64,000 nucleotides of DNA from CAMLIZ01 sp966212505 (GTDB lineage Bacteria > Pseudomonadota > Gammaproteobacteria > Burkholderiales > Burkholderiaceae_C). Position 1 is the first letter of the stretch, and each line of letters opens with the position of its first letter. Below, piece by piece: positions 49,835 to 59,994 of the stretch. Position numbers and translations under genes: made by a program. The stretch lies in the NCBI GenBank assembly GCA_966212505.1, contig CBIHRS010000002.1, forward strand, positions 62,001-126,000. The letters are read 5' to 3'. The notes beneath the pieces were generated by a model. That model was given only the letters and a program-made list of their open reading frames with translations, was not told where the DNA came from and made no database searches.

Positions 49835-52800
49835 ATGATCGACGGCATCGAGCAAGGCCAGCGCGCCCCCGAGGCGCTGACGCCCGGCTACTTCCGCGTC
49901 GATGAACTCGGCTTCGAGGAGCGCGTGGCGATCAGCGAGCGGCTGGCTGCGCGGCTGGCCTTCATCGGCCTGCAGGGCCGGGCCGAGGGCAACTGGCAGC
50001 CGCTGTTCCGCGGCAACGAACTGCTGCTGCTCGCCGGCATCGTGGCCGACCTCGATGAAGAGGCCGCACCCGCGCTGCTGTCCGACGACGGCCCGCAGGC
50101 GCCGGCGCGCCTGGCTGCCGAGCTGGTGCGCATGGCGCAGGCGCTCGATGGCCGGCTGCGCGACCTGCATGGCGCCAATGCCTGCCTGATGCTCGTAGGC
50201 GCCGACCCTCGGCACCCGAGCGCGGCCCGCCGCGTCGCGCAGGACATCGAGAAGCGCATCGCCGACCACCTCGCGCCCGACCTGGCCGACGTGGTCGATG
50301 CCTTCGGGCCTGCCGACCTGTTCGACCGGCTGCTGCCGCTGTGGCGCCAGGCTGGCCGGATGCGCGCGAGTGCCGACGCGGGCGCCACGGCCGGCGCACC
50401 CACGCTGCGGGCCCTGCGGGCGCGCCGGCTGTCGTTCATCGCCGCGCTGCGCGACGTGCGCCGGCTCGCGCAGCGCCAGCTGCTGCTGTCGCAGGCCAGC
50501 CAGCAGCATGAGCCGGCCGCGGCGCTGCTGGCTGCCTTCATGCGGCTGCACGAGCGCGTGCAGCAGCGCATCAACCGCTTCACCGACCGGCACATCGATT
50601 TCTACTACCTCGACTGCCTGCGCTTCCGCCCGCGCGCCGCGGTGGCCGACCGCGCGCACCTGGTGTGCGAGCGCGATCCGCGGCTGGCGCGCGAGCTGCG
50701 CGTGCCGGCCGGCGCCGCCTTCGCGGCCGGCAAGGACACCGAGGGCCGGCCCATCGAATACCGCGCCGAGGCTTCGCTCGACGTGACCGATGCGCGCGTG
50801 GCCGCGCTGTGCAGCCTGCGGCTCGACCTCGATCCGCGCATCTCGCCCGAGCGCGAGCTCGGCCACGTCACCCGCGCGCAGGCCCAGCGCATCGCGCTGG
50901 TGCCGCAGGGCGAGAGCGATGCCCCGTGGAGCCTGTTCGGCGGCGTGGACGCGGCCGATGCCGAACTGGGCCTGGCCCTCGCGAGCCCGATGCTGTGGCT
51001 GGCCGAAGGCGAGCGCGAGATCCGGCTGGGCTTCGGCTTCGCGCACGATCCGCAGGGCGAGGCCCGCGCGGTGCGCCGGCACCTGATGGCGCTGCGCCGG
51101 CAAGCCACGCGCGCGGGCTTCTTCCGCTGCTTCGGCCGGTTGTTCTGCCGCTGGCTGCTCGCGGCCGAAGAGACGCTGGACGACGCCGCACGGCGCCGCA
51201 TCCATGCCGCCGCACGCCGCTGGATGCCCGAGCTGCAGGAGTCCGAGCACGACGCCGGCAGCCCGCTCGCGCTGCTGGCCGGCCAGCCGGTCGAGCGCGA
51301 GCTGGCCTTCCACCGCGTCTTCGAGCATGCGTTCTCGGCCCACCTGACCACGCCCGACGGCTGGTTCCGCGTGCACCAGGTGCATGTGGTGCGGCCGCCG
51401 GCCGGCTCGGGCCATGCCATCGAGATCGGCCTGCGCCTGCGCCAGCAGGATCCGGCCATCACTGCGTGCCTGCCCGAGCTGCATGGCGAGCGCTGGGAAG
51501 CCGGCCTGCCGATGCTGCGCCTCGCGCTGATCCGCGAGTCGCGCCAGTTCACCTATTCGCTGCTCACCGAGCTCGACCTGTCGGAGGTGCGGCTGCAGGT
51601 GAGCGTGCGCGGCGTGCGCAGCGTGACGCTGGCCAACCAGCTCGGCCGCCTCGATCCGGCCAAACCCTTCCAGCCTTTCGGGCCGCTGCCCGAGCTGGGT
51701 TCCTACCTGGTGATCGGCTCGCGCGAGATCGCCTGCAAGGAAATCGATGCGCTGGAGATCGGCCTGCAATGGAGCGGGCTGCCCGCCGGCGACGGCGGCT
51801 TTGCCGAGCACTACGCGGGCTACGAGCAGCGCATCGACAACGACAGCTTCCGCGTCGACGCGGCGCTGCTGCGCGATGGCCTGTGGCAGCGGCCCGAGGC
51901 CGGCCTGCGCGATGCGCGGCTCTTCGCCAGCCGCCCCGGCAGCGCAGCGCTGCTGCCCGAGCGCCGGCTGGTGCTGGAGCCGGCCACGCTGCGGCGGCTG
52001 TTCCGGCCCGACCGCGGCGCGATGCAGGCCGACGACTTCCAGTACGACCTGCGCTCGCGCAACGGTTTCGTCAAGCTGCAGCTCGCGCAGCCGCCGGGGG
52101 CTTTCGGCCACCGCGAGCATCCGCTGCTGCTCACGCAGGTGGTGTCGGCCAATGCGCGCCATCGCCGCGCGCTGCCGCTGCCCAACCCGCCGTACACGCC
52201 GCTGCTCGAACGCATCACGCTCGACTACCGGGCCTCGTGCAAGCTGCGCGTCGCCGGCGGCGACGACGCGGCCAACGGCTGCGGCCGGCTCTATCACCTG
52301 CATCCGTTCGGCATCGAGCGGGTGGATGGCCCCGAGGCCGGCCGCCGTGCGCTGCTGCCGCGCTACCCTGCCGGCGGGCACCTGATGATCGGCATCGACA
52401 CGCGCGAGCCGCAAGGCCTGCTGACGCTGCTGTTCCACCTGAGCGACGAGGCTGCCAGTGCGCGCGCGCAGCGTCGGCCGATGCTGCAGTGGAGCTGGCT
52501 GCGCGGCAACCGCTGGCTGCCGCTGCCGCCGGCCCGGCTGCTGTCGGACACCACCGAAGGCCTGCTCACCTCCGGCATCGTGATGATCGACCTGCCGCCC
52601 GGCATGAGCAGCGAGCACAGCGTGATGCCGTCGGGGCTGTACTGGCTGCGCGTGTCGGCGCGCCAGGGCTTCGACAGCCTGGCCGGGCTCTACGGCGTGC
52701 GCACGCAGGCGATGGTGCTGGCGCGGCACCTGGGCGAGAGCGCGCCCGATGCCGTGCTGCCGGCCGGCCGCATCGCCGAGCCGCTGGCCGGCATCCCGGG

Positions 52801-53617
52801 GCTGGCCTCGGTGATGCAGGTGGGGCCCAGCTTCGGCCTGCGGCGGCGCGAGAGCGCGGCGCAGCTGCGCGTGCGGGCCGGCGAGCGGCTGCGCCATCGG
52901 CAGCGCGCCTGTACCGCGTGGGACATCGAGCGGCTGCTGCTCGAGCAGTTTCCGTCGGTGTTCAAGCTCAAGTGCTTTGCGCGCCGGCGCAGCGACGTGG
53001 CGGGCGAGTGCCCCGGCCACGTGCTGGTGGCGGTGGTGCCGGCCGCGGCGCCGGGCGCGGTGCTGCAGATGCCGCGCTTCAATGCCGGCGAGCTCGAGCG
53101 GATGGCCGACTTCCTGGCCTCGCTGGCGCCGCCCTTCATGGCGTTCGAGGTGCGCAACGCGGCCTACGAGCTGGTGCAGGTGCGCTGCAGCGTGCAGCTG
53201 CGGCGCGGCGCGCACGTGGGCAGCAGCCTGCAGCGGCTCGACGAGGCGATCGCGGCCTACCTGTCGCCATGGTGCGCGGGCGGCCGTTCGGCCGGCTTCG
53301 ACTGGTCGCTGCGCTGCGAAGATGTGGAATCGCACATCCGCTCGCTGCCCGACGTGGAGCAGGTCAGCGGCCTGTCGCTGCTGCGCGTGGCCGAAGACGA
53401 CGAAGGCCGCTACGCGCTCAGCGACACCGCGCGCCCCGCGTCCGGCGCCTCGCGTGCCGAGGCCACGCTGCTGCGTTGCCGCGTGCCGTGGAGCATCGCG
53501 GTGCCGATGCGCCGGCACATCATCGATCTCGACGGCAACGTCGAGCGCATCGCACCGCGCGCCAGCGGCATCACGCAGCTGGCCATCGGCGGCACCTTCA
53601 TCATCGGCGGGGCCTGA
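49835..53617 (+). CDS. Large baseplate J-like protein (Afp11/Pvc11-like)
   Basis: A 1,260-residue wedge protein. The N-terminal half contains INRFTDRHIDFYYLDCLRF, and the C-terminal half contains the baseplate-J-like core with RHRQRACTAWDIERLLLEQF and FKLKCFARRRS, followed by beta-rich domains (about 1060-1250) ending in the histidine-rich PMRRHIIDLDGN. Position and length match Afp11/gp6. It has no signal peptide. It is followed by a GTG start 2 nt after its stop. Confidence 0.88.
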   Translation: MIDGIEQGQRAPEALTPGYFRVDELGFEERVAISERLAARLAFIGLQGRAEGNWQPLFRGNELLLLAGIVADLDEEAAPALLSDDGPQAPARLAAELVRMAQALDGRLRDLHGANACLMLVGADPRHPSAARRVAQDIEKRIADHLAPDLADVVDAFGPADLFDRLLPLWRQAGRMRASADAGATAGAPTLRALRARRLSFIAALRDVRRLAQRQLLLSQASQQHEPAAALLAAFMRLHERVQQRINRFTDRHIDFYYLDCLRFRPRAAVADRAHLVCERDPRLARELRVPAGAAFAAGKDTEGRPIEYRAEASLDVTDARVAALCSLRLDLDPRISPERELGHVTRAQAQRIALVPQGESDAPWSLFGGVDAADAELGLALASPMLWLAEGEREIRLGFGFAHDPQGEARAVRRHLMALRRQATRAGFFRCFGRLFCRWLLAAEETLDDAARRRIHAAARRWMPELQESEHDAGSPLALLAGQPVERELAFHRVFEHAFSAHLTTPDGWFRVHQVHVVRPPAGSGHAIEIGLRLRQQDPAITACLPELHGERWEAGLPMLRLALIRESRQFTYSLLTELDLSEVRLQVSVRGVRSVTLANQLGRLDPAKPFQPFGPLPELGSYLVIGSREIACKEIDALEIGLQWSGLPAGDGGFAEHYAGYEQRIDNDSFRVDAALLRDGLWQRPEAGLRDARLFASRPGSAALLPERRLVLEPATLRRLFRPDRGAMQADDFQYDLRSRNGFVKLQLAQPPGAFGHREHPLLLTQVVSANARHRRALPLPNPPYTPLLERITLDYRASCKLRVAGGDDAANGCGRLYHLHPFGIERVDGPEAGRRALLPRYPAGGHLMIGIDTREPQGLLTLLFHLSDEAASARAQRRPMLQWSWLRGNRWLPLPPARLLSDTTEGLLTSGIVMIDLPPGMSSEHSVMPSGLYWLRVSARQGFDSLAGLYGVRTQAMVLARHLGESAPDAVLPAGRIAEPLAGIPGLASVMQVGPSFGLRRRESAAQLRVRAGERLRHRQRACTAWDIERLLLEQFPSVFKLKCFARRRSDVAGECPGHVLVAVVPAAAPGAVLQMPRFNAGELERMADFLASLAPPFMAFEVRNAAYELVQVRCSVQLRRGAHVGSSLQRLDEAIAAYLSPWCAGGRSAGFDWSLRCEDVESHIRSLPDVEQVSGLSLLRVAEDDEGRYALSDTARPASGASRAEATLLRCRVPWSIAVPMRRHIIDLDGNVERIAPRASGITQLAIGGTFIIGGA

Positions 53618-53619
53618 AC

Positions 53620-54429
53620 GTGGACGACAGGTTCAACCGCGCCACCTTGCGCAACTTCTTCGCCGATGGGCAACTGCCCACCGGCAAGCACTTCGGCTAC
53701 CTCATCGACTCCATGCTCAACATGGTCGACGAGGGTTTCAGCAAGACGCCGCAGGACGGACTGAAGATCTCCTCGGCCGTCACGCACAACACGCTGGCCA
53801 GCTTCTACCGCGACAACCGGCAGCAGGAGCGGCTGTGGTCGCTGGGCTTCGCCGAGCAGGCCGATCGTCTGCAGGTCGAGCGCGACGGCGCTGCCGACCC
53901 GGTGCTGAGCCTCGATGCCCACCAGGCCGGCGACGGCCCGCTGCAGGGCCGCGTGGGGATCAACACCGGCCGGCCCGCGCATGCGCTGCACGTGGAAGGC
54001 ACCATCAGCGCCCATGGCCGCATCGGCGGCCTGCCGCTGCCCGGGCCGCAGCCGATGGCCGACGGCGAATGGCACGACGTGACCGGCGAGCTCGGCGGCT
54101 GCCAGGGCTTCGAGCTGATGGCCGGGGCCGGGCGCGAGGGCAGCGGCCAGTTCGCGCTGCTGCATGCGGTGGCGCTGAATGCCTACAACCCGGGCGCCGG
54201 CCTGTTCGATGCGCTGTTCGGCGGCGGCCGCAAGCGCATCCGCGAAGACCACGCCTGGTACGGCAAGCGCTGCGATCGCCTGCAGCTGCGGTGGCATGGC
54301 GGCAGCGGCCGCAACGCCAAATACCGGCTGCAGATCCGCTCGCGCTGCACCTACGGCGATGGCGTGCCGATCCAGGTGCACCTGACGCGGCTGTGGTTCG
54401 ACCCGTTCATGAAAGGGCCGCAGCCGTGA
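53620..54429 (+). CDS. eCIS-associated protein, possibly fibre-like
   Basis: A 269-residue protein starting with GTG. The first 60 residues look structural (RATLRNFFADGQLPTGKHF). The middle has GINTGRPAHALHVEGTISA, a repeat style seen in tail fibres and adhesins with chaperone-like ends, followed by beta-rich, tyrosine-rich sequence. It is between the two large baseplate genes, where Afp has no equivalent. The role in attachment is a guess from the short motif. Confidence 0.65.
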   Translation: MDDRFNRATLRNFFADGQLPTGKHFGYLIDSMLNMVDEGFSKTPQDGLKISSAVTHNTLASFYRDNRQQERLWSLGFAEQADRLQVERDGAADPVLSLDAHQAGDGPLQGRVGINTGRPAHALHVEGTISAHGRIGGLPLPGPQPMADGEWHDVTGELGGCQGFELMAGAGREGSGQFALLHAVALNAYNPGAGLFDALFGGGRKRIREDHAWYGKRCDRLQLRWHGGSGRNAKYRLQIRSRCTYGDGVPIQVHLTRLWFDPFMKGPQP

Positions 54430-56861
54430 AGGCGCCGGTCACGATCCGCCGGCGCAAGGCGCGCGACGACGAGCTGTCGTTCGAGTCGCTGCGGGCCGAG
54501 GGCATCCGCTGGCTGCAGGAGGCCAGCGGCACGCGCTGGACCGACTACAACCTGCACGACCCCGGCCTCACGCTGCTGGAGCAGCTGTGCTATGCGCTCA
54601 CCGACCTGGCCTACCGCTCCGACTTTCCGGTGGCCGATCACTTGTGCGGCCCTGACGGCGAGATCGACTTCGCCGCGCTGGCGCTGCATCCGCCGCAGGA
54701 GGCGCTGCCGTGCCGGCCCAACACGCTGGACGACCTGCGCCGCGTGCTGCTCGACCGGGTGTCCGACCTGGCCGGCGTCAACCTCGCGGCGCTGCGCAGC
54801 GGGCCGTACCGCGGGCTCTACCGGCTGACGATCGACCCCGCGATCGAGGAGGGCGCCGACGCGATCTGCCGCGATGCTCAGGCGGTACTGATGGGCCAGC
54901 GCAACCTGTGCGAAGACCTCGACGGCACGGTCGAGCCGGTGCAGCCGTGGTGGTGCTCGCTGCATGCGCAGCTCGAGATCGCCGGACCGCGCGATCCGCT
55001 GGATGTGGCGGCCGATGTCTACATCGCCTGCATGCGCCATCTCTCGGCGCCGGTGCGCTTCCTGCACCTCGACGAGCTGCAGCGGCAGGACCTGCCGCTC
55101 GATCGCATCTTCGACGGCCCGGCGATGCAATACGGCTTCATCGCCTCCAGGGACCTCGAGCGCCAGCGGCAGGAATACCTCTTCGTCGGCGACCTGCTCG
55201 AGCTGGCGCGCGCGGTCGATGGCGTGAAGGAAGTGAAGTGGCTCGCGCTGCAGCCCGATGGCGGCGAGCCCACCACCGCCACGCTGCGCTGGCGCGATGC
55301 GCGCGCCGGCCGCTCGCTGCGGCTGCGCCTGCCCACGCAGCACCAGGCCGACAGCGGCCTGCAGCTGTGGCGGCGAGGCAGCGCCATCGAGCTGCCGCCC
55401 GATGAGCTGCGCGCCAAGGTCGACGAGCGGCGCAAGGCCGAGCGCATGCGCCGCCATGCCGCACCCAAGCCCTATGCCGACCTCGCGCTGCCGCACGGCC
55501 GGCACCGTGCACTGCAGGCCTACGACTCGGTGCAGGAGCAGTTCCCGCCCACCTACGGCATCAACCGCCATGGCGTGCCGCCTTCGGCCACGCTGGAGCG
55601 CCAGTCGCAGGCGCGGCAGCTGCGCGCCTACCTTGCGCTGTTCGAGCAGCAGATCGCCAACGGCGCGGCCCAGCTGCATCACCTGCGCGATCTGTTCTCG
55701 CACCACATCGACGAGCCGGCCAGCTACTGGTGGCAGATGCTCGACGACCGCATGATGCCGGGCCTGGGCGCGCTGTTCACCGAAGGCGGGGCGCAGGCGT
55801 CGGGCGAGCTGGTGCGCGAGTGGCGCCGCTTCGATCCGGCGCTGGAGCGCAAGGGCCGCGTGCTCGACCACCTGCTCGCGCTGCACGGCCAGAGCTGGCC
55901 GCAGAACACGCTGCGCCAGTTCTGGGGCTATCTGGATGCCGACGAGATCGAGCTGCGGCTGCTGCATGCGAAGGCGGCCTTCGTGCAGCAGGTCGTCGTG
56001 CTCAACCGCGACCGCGGCGCCGGCTTCGACTACACCCGCCCGGCCTGGGACACCGACGACAACTGCAGCGGCCTGCAGCGCATGGCCAGCCTGCTGCTCG
56101 GCTTTGCAGACCATCGCACCCGCTCGCTCACGGCAGCGGTTACGCGGCGTAACCGCACGCTCGCTGCGGCCGACGCGAGCCGCACGCTCGCCGAGTCGCC
56201 CGGCGGCACGCGGCTGCTGATCGAGCCCGGGCAGGCGCTGCCCGACCGCGCGGCGATGAACGCCCAGCTGATCAAGCTCGCGCCGATCCGCCACAAGGGC
56301 CTGGCCGATGCGGTGGTGCGCGCCGGCCTCTACCGCGACCGCTACTGGCTGGCGCCCCGCGACGGCGGCGGCCATCGCCTGGTGCTGGGCCCCGACGAAC
56401 TCGGCCGCTACTGGCCGCTGGCCGATGTGGCCAACGAGGCCGAGGCGCTGCTGGCCGCACGCTGCCTGCGCGAGTTCGTGCTCGAGATCAACCGGGCCTC
56501 GGAGGGGCTGCACGTCGTCGAGCACCTGCTGTTGCGACCGCTGGCCGCCGGCTCGCCAGCGGCGGCGCCCGATGACTTCCATTCATGCCGGCTCAGTGTG
56601 GTGTTCCCCGCCTGGACCGAGCGCTGCCGGCAGCCGAACTTCCGTGCGTTTGCCGAGGAGACGGTGGCGCTGTCGTGCCCCGCGCATCTGGTGGTGCACT
56701 GCCTGTGGCTGGAGTTCGACGCGATGCTGGGCTTCGAGGCCTGCCATCGGCGCTGGCTGGAGGCCCGGCTCGAGCATGCGGCCGGCCGCACGGAGGCGGC
56801 CGTGGTCGACGAGGCATCACGCGCGCTGGTGCGCTGCCTGCGGGAGCCGCACCATGGCTAG
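54426..56861 (+). CDS. Large baseplate wedge protein (Afp12/Pvc12-like)
   Basis: An 811-residue protein with GTG start overlapping the previous stop. The N-terminus has RWTDYNLHDPGLTLLEQLCY, typical of Afp12-type proteins, and LTDLAYRSDFPVADHL; the C-terminus has LHVVEHLLLRPL and PNFRAFAEETVALSCPAHL, shared with the baseplate J-like family. It would form the outer wedge with the Afp11-like protein. Confidence 0.88.
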   Translation: MKAPVTIRRRKARDDELSFESLRAEGIRWLQEASGTRWTDYNLHDPGLTLLEQLCYALTDLAYRSDFPVADHLCGPDGEIDFAALALHPPQEALPCRPNTLDDLRRVLLDRVSDLAGVNLAALRSGPYRGLYRLTIDPAIEEGADAICRDAQAVLMGQRNLCEDLDGTVEPVQPWWCSLHAQLEIAGPRDPLDVAADVYIACMRHLSAPVRFLHLDELQRQDLPLDRIFDGPAMQYGFIASRDLERQRQEYLFVGDLLELARAVDGVKEVKWLALQPDGGEPTTATLRWRDARAGRSLRLRLPTQHQADSGLQLWRRGSAIELPPDELRAKVDERRKAERMRRHAAPKPYADLALPHGRHRALQAYDSVQEQFPPTYGINRHGVPPSATLERQSQARQLRAYLALFEQQIANGAAQLHHLRDLFSHHIDEPASYWWQMLDDRMMPGLGALFTEGGAQASGELVREWRRFDPALERKGRVLDHLLALHGQSWPQNTLRQFWGYLDADEIELRLLHAKAAFVQQVVVLNRDRGAGFDYTRPAWDTDDNCSGLQRMASLLLGFADHRTRSLTAAVTRRNRTLAAADASRTLAESPGGTRLLIEPGQALPDRAAMNAQLIKLAPIRHKGLADAVVRAGLYRDRYWLAPRDGGGHRLVLGPDELGRYWPLADVANEAEALLAARCLREFVLEINRASEGLHVVEHLLLRPLAAGSPAAAPDDFHSCRLSVVFPAWTERCRQPNFRAFAEETVALSCPAHLVVHCLWLEFDAMLGFEACHRRWLEARLEHAAGRTEAAVVDEASRALVRCLREPHHG

Positions 56862-59800
56862 CGCGCACGTCGTCGAGCATCTGGCGTTCGAGGTCGACTT
56901 CGCCGACGAAGACGAAGCGCTGGCCAGTCAGGGCTGGCTCGAGCGGTTCATCAAGCAGCGCGCGCTGGCCGTGATCGAAGAGGTGTTCGACGAATGGCCG
57001 CAGCCGGCGCAGGTGGTGGCGATCGACCGGCTCGAGATCGACCTGGGGCTCTCGCGCGGCCCGGCCGACGAGGCCGAGCTCGAGCAGCGCCTGCGCGAAC
57101 GGCTGCGCGAGGCGCTGCACGATGCCGCGGCCTCGATCGGCGAGGGCGACGATGCCGCTCGCGCGCTGCCGCGGCCGGCTGCACAACTGGCCGCGTTGCA
57201 GCGGTTTCTCGAGACCGGGCGGCTGCAGTGGAACGACGGCGCTGACATCGATGCACTGGCGCGCGAGGTGACGCGCAGCAGCCCCAATGCGCTGGCCTCA
57301 CACCTGCTGCAGCCCGGTGCCGCCGGCGATGCGATGCGGCAGCGCTGGCATGCGCAGTTCGGTGACGAGCACTGGCCGGAGCTGGCGCGTGCATGGTTCG
57401 TGCTGGAGCAGGGCCTGTGCGGCGATGGCGATGGGCCGGGTTGGCAGGGCTGCGCGCAGGCATGGCACGCCTTGCTGACGCGCGAGCCGGCCAGGCTGCG
57501 TAGCCTGATCACCCGGCTGGGCCGCAGCGCCCGCGTGCGGCGCCGCATCGCCGAACGCTTCTCCCCTGCGATGCTCGGCGAACTGCTGGGGCTGCTTGCG
57601 GGTGCCCATGCGCAGGCCTTCGAGGCGGTGGCGTCCGAGGCGCTGCAGCGGCACCCGGGCAGCGCCGCGCTGGTCTGGCAGGGCCTGCTCGCGCACCTGT
57701 GCCTGGAGGCGCGCGAACCGATCCGTCCGCCCGCCTTGCCGGAGCTGCTGGCCTGGATCGACGAACGTCAGGCGCGCCCCGCCGTTCCGCGGTCGGTGCC
57801 TGCGGATCCGCTCGAGGCTCACCGCAGCCGGTTGCTCGCTGCGCTGGCCGGCAGCGTCGATCCCGGGCTGGAGGCCGACTGGCAGGTGCTGGCGCAGGAG
57901 GATCCGGCGTGGCTGCGCAGCCAGCTGCAGCGCTGGGGCCGCTTGGCGCATGTGCGGCGCATGATCGCGCACCGCTTCCCGGCCGCGTTGCGCATGCGGC
58001 TGCTCTTCGTGCTCGCGCCGGCCGAAGGCGCTTTTCTCGCCACGGTGCTGAGCACCGGCGGGCTGGTCGCGGCCGATGCGTCGGCGGCGGTGGCGCGCGC
58101 GGTCGAGCAGGGGCTGTGGGAGCTGTGCCTGGCGCACCTGGCGGGCGGCGGTGCGGGGCAGGGGCGGCGTGCCTGCCTCGATGCCTTGCTGCACGGGCTG
58201 CAGCACACGCTGCTGGCCGGCGATGCTCAGGTCACGGAGCGCGTGACGCTGCGCCTGCGCTTGCTCGGTGCGGCCGATGGCCCGCAGCGCCAGCTGCTGC
58301 AGAGCCTGGATGCGGTGGCGGCCAACGGCCCGCGCGACGAGGTGGAGCTGGCCTTGCTGAGGCTGCGCGTCGAGGCCGCGCTGGCCAGCGGCGAGACCGA
58401 GGGCATGGCCGCCGCATGGCGGGTGCTGATGCGCCGCGACCGCGCCGGCCTGCGTGCGGCGCTGCGCCGGCAGGGGCGCCGCAGCGCGGTGCACCAGCTC
58501 GCGGCGCAGAGCTTTCCGCCGGCGATGCGGCTCGAGCTGCTGGCACTGCTGGCGCCGGGCGAGCACGAGGCGATCGCGGCCTTCATCACCCATGCCACCG
58601 CCTGGCAGGCCGGCTCGCAGGCGATGGCGGGCACCGATTTCGAACGCTGGCTCTGGGCGCAGGCCCTGGCCCCGTTGCTGGGCGCGCCGGGCGCGGTGCC
58701 CGATGCCGCGGCGTCCATCGCAGCGATGCTGCAGCAGATGGCACAGATCCAGGCGTTGCCGATGCATGAGCTGGTGCCGCAGCTGTGCGCGCAGCTGCAA
58801 CGCGTGCAGCCCGGCACGGCCGCCACGCAGCGCGTGCTGCGGATCCTCGATCAATGGCAGCCGGCCCGGCCGCAGCCCCTGCCGCCGGCCATGCCGGTGC
58901 CGGAGGCGGCAGGGCCGGGCGGGCTGCAGGCACGCATCGCCGCGCTGTGTGCTCGTCTCCAGCAGCAGGCGCCGCTGTCGATCGATGAGGCGCGGCACTG
59001 GCAGGCCGAAGCGCGCCGCCTGCTGGAGGCGCACGCCAGTGCGCTGCGCCCCGCGCTGCAGGCCGCGCTGGAAGCCCCCGATGCGTCGGTGCGGCTGGCC
59101 GGGCTGCTGCCGTCGGCGCAGCTGGCCGAGGTGCTGCAGCTGCTGCGGCCGGCCGACCATGAGCGTGCGCAAAGCTGCGTGCGGCTGGTGATGCAGGCCT
59201 GTGCCGGGCTGCAGGCCGCGCCACCGCCGGCGCGGCTCGAGCGGCTGGGCTGGCAGTTCCTGTTGCGTGAGCTGGTCGAAGAGGGCCGGCGCTTTGCCGC
59301 CGCGGCGTTTTCAGGCCGGTTCATCGACTACCTCGCCGGCAAGCTGCGCTGGGGCACCCGTGCCGGCTGGCGCGGTGCTGTCCGCGAAGCGATCGATCGA
59401 GTGTCGGGCTCCGTACCGCCGGCGCTGGCACGCGAGGTCGCGGCCGGTGCGTGCGAAACGATGGCCGGGGCCGAGCCGGTGGTCGACTTGTCCGAGCCTG
59501 TCTATGTGAGCGATGCCGGGATCGTGTTGGCATCGCCCTACCTGATGCGCCTGTTCGACCGCGTCGGCCTGCTGCAGGACAAGACCTTCGTCGACGAGCA
59601 GGCCGAAGACCGCGCGCTGCACCTGCTGCACTTCATGGCCACCGGCGCCGCGCACCCAGCCGAGCCCCGGCTGGCGCTGCCCCGCCTGCTGTGCGGCGTG
59701 GATGCCGCGCGCCCGGTCGCCCGCCGGATCGAGCTCACGGTGCAGGAGCGCGACGCCGCGGAAGGCCTGCTGCAGGCCATGATCCAGCACTGGAAGATCC

Positions 59801-59994
59801 TGGGCCGCACATCGGTGAACGGCCTGCGCGAGACCTTTCTGCAGCGCGAGGGCAGGCTGCTGCGCGAACGCGAGGCCTGGCAACTCGTCGTCGCGGCGGG
59901 GCCCTTCGACATGCTGCTCGACCAACTGCCGTGGGGCTATGCGCCGGTGAAGCTGCCGTGGATGCCGGAGGTGCTGCATGTCCAGTGGCGCTGA
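56854..59994 (+). CDS. eCIS tape-measure-type protein (CIS_TMP family, Afp14 position)
   Basis: A 1,046-residue helical protein. The start HVVEHLAFEVDFADEDEALA and VIEEVFDEWPQPAQVVAIDR, and the end SDAGIVLASPYLMRLFDRV, LLHFMATGAAH and AWQLVVAAGPFDMLLDQLPW, are the marks of the contractile-injection-system tape-measure family. The middle holds three or more degenerate repeats (ALLTREPARLRSLITRLGR / VLAQEDPAWLRSQLQRWGR / VLMRRDRAGLRAALRRQGR). Repeat number may set the length of the sheath. It overlaps the upstream gene by 8 bp and the ATPase by 17 bp. Confidence 0.87.
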   Translation: MASAHVVEHLAFEVDFADEDEALASQGWLERFIKQRALAVIEEVFDEWPQPAQVVAIDRLEIDLGLSRGPADEAELEQRLRERLREALHDAAASIGEGDDAARALPRPAAQLAALQRFLETGRLQWNDGADIDALAREVTRSSPNALASHLLQPGAAGDAMRQRWHAQFGDEHWPELARAWFVLEQGLCGDGDGPGWQGCAQAWHALLTREPARLRSLITRLGRSARVRRRIAERFSPAMLGELLGLLAGAHAQAFEAVASEALQRHPGSAALVWQGLLAHLCLEAREPIRPPALPELLAWIDERQARPAVPRSVPADPLEAHRSRLLAALAGSVDPGLEADWQVLAQEDPAWLRSQLQRWGRLAHVRRMIAHRFPAALRMRLLFVLAPAEGAFLATVLSTGGLVAADASAAVARAVEQGLWELCLAHLAGGGAGQGRRACLDALLHGLQHTLLAGDAQVTERVTLRLRLLGAADGPQRQLLQSLDAVAANGPRDEVELALLRLRVEAALASGETEGMAAAWRVLMRRDRAGLRAALRRQGRRSAVHQLAAQSFPPAMRLELLALLAPGEHEAIAAFITHATAWQAGSQAMAGTDFERWLWAQALAPLLGAPGAVPDAAASIAAMLQQMAQIQALPMHELVPQLCAQLQRVQPGTAATQRVLRILDQWQPARPQPLPPAMPVPEAAGPGGLQARIAALCARLQQQAPLSIDEARHWQAEARRLLEAHASALRPALQAALEAPDASVRLAGLLPSAQLAEVLQLLRPADHERAQSCVRLVMQACAGLQAAPPPARLERLGWQFLLRELVEEGRRFAAAAFSGRFIDYLAGKLRWGTRAGWRGAVREAIDRVSGSVPPALAREVAAGACETMAGAEPVVDLSEPVYVSDAGIVLASPYLMRLFDRVGLLQDKTFVDEQAEDRALHLLHFMATGAAHPAEPRLALPRLLCGVDAARPVARRIELTVQERDAAEGLLQAMIQHWKILGRTSVNGLRETFLQREGRLLREREAWQLVVAAGPFDMLLDQLPWGYAPVKLPWMPEVLHVQWR

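Noticed and set aside
49685..53518. Very long minus-strand open frame opposite the baseplate J-like gene
   Set aside because: Histidine/arginine/glutamine-rich without motifs; the plus-strand gene fits known eCIS order and family segments, so this is a GC shadow.
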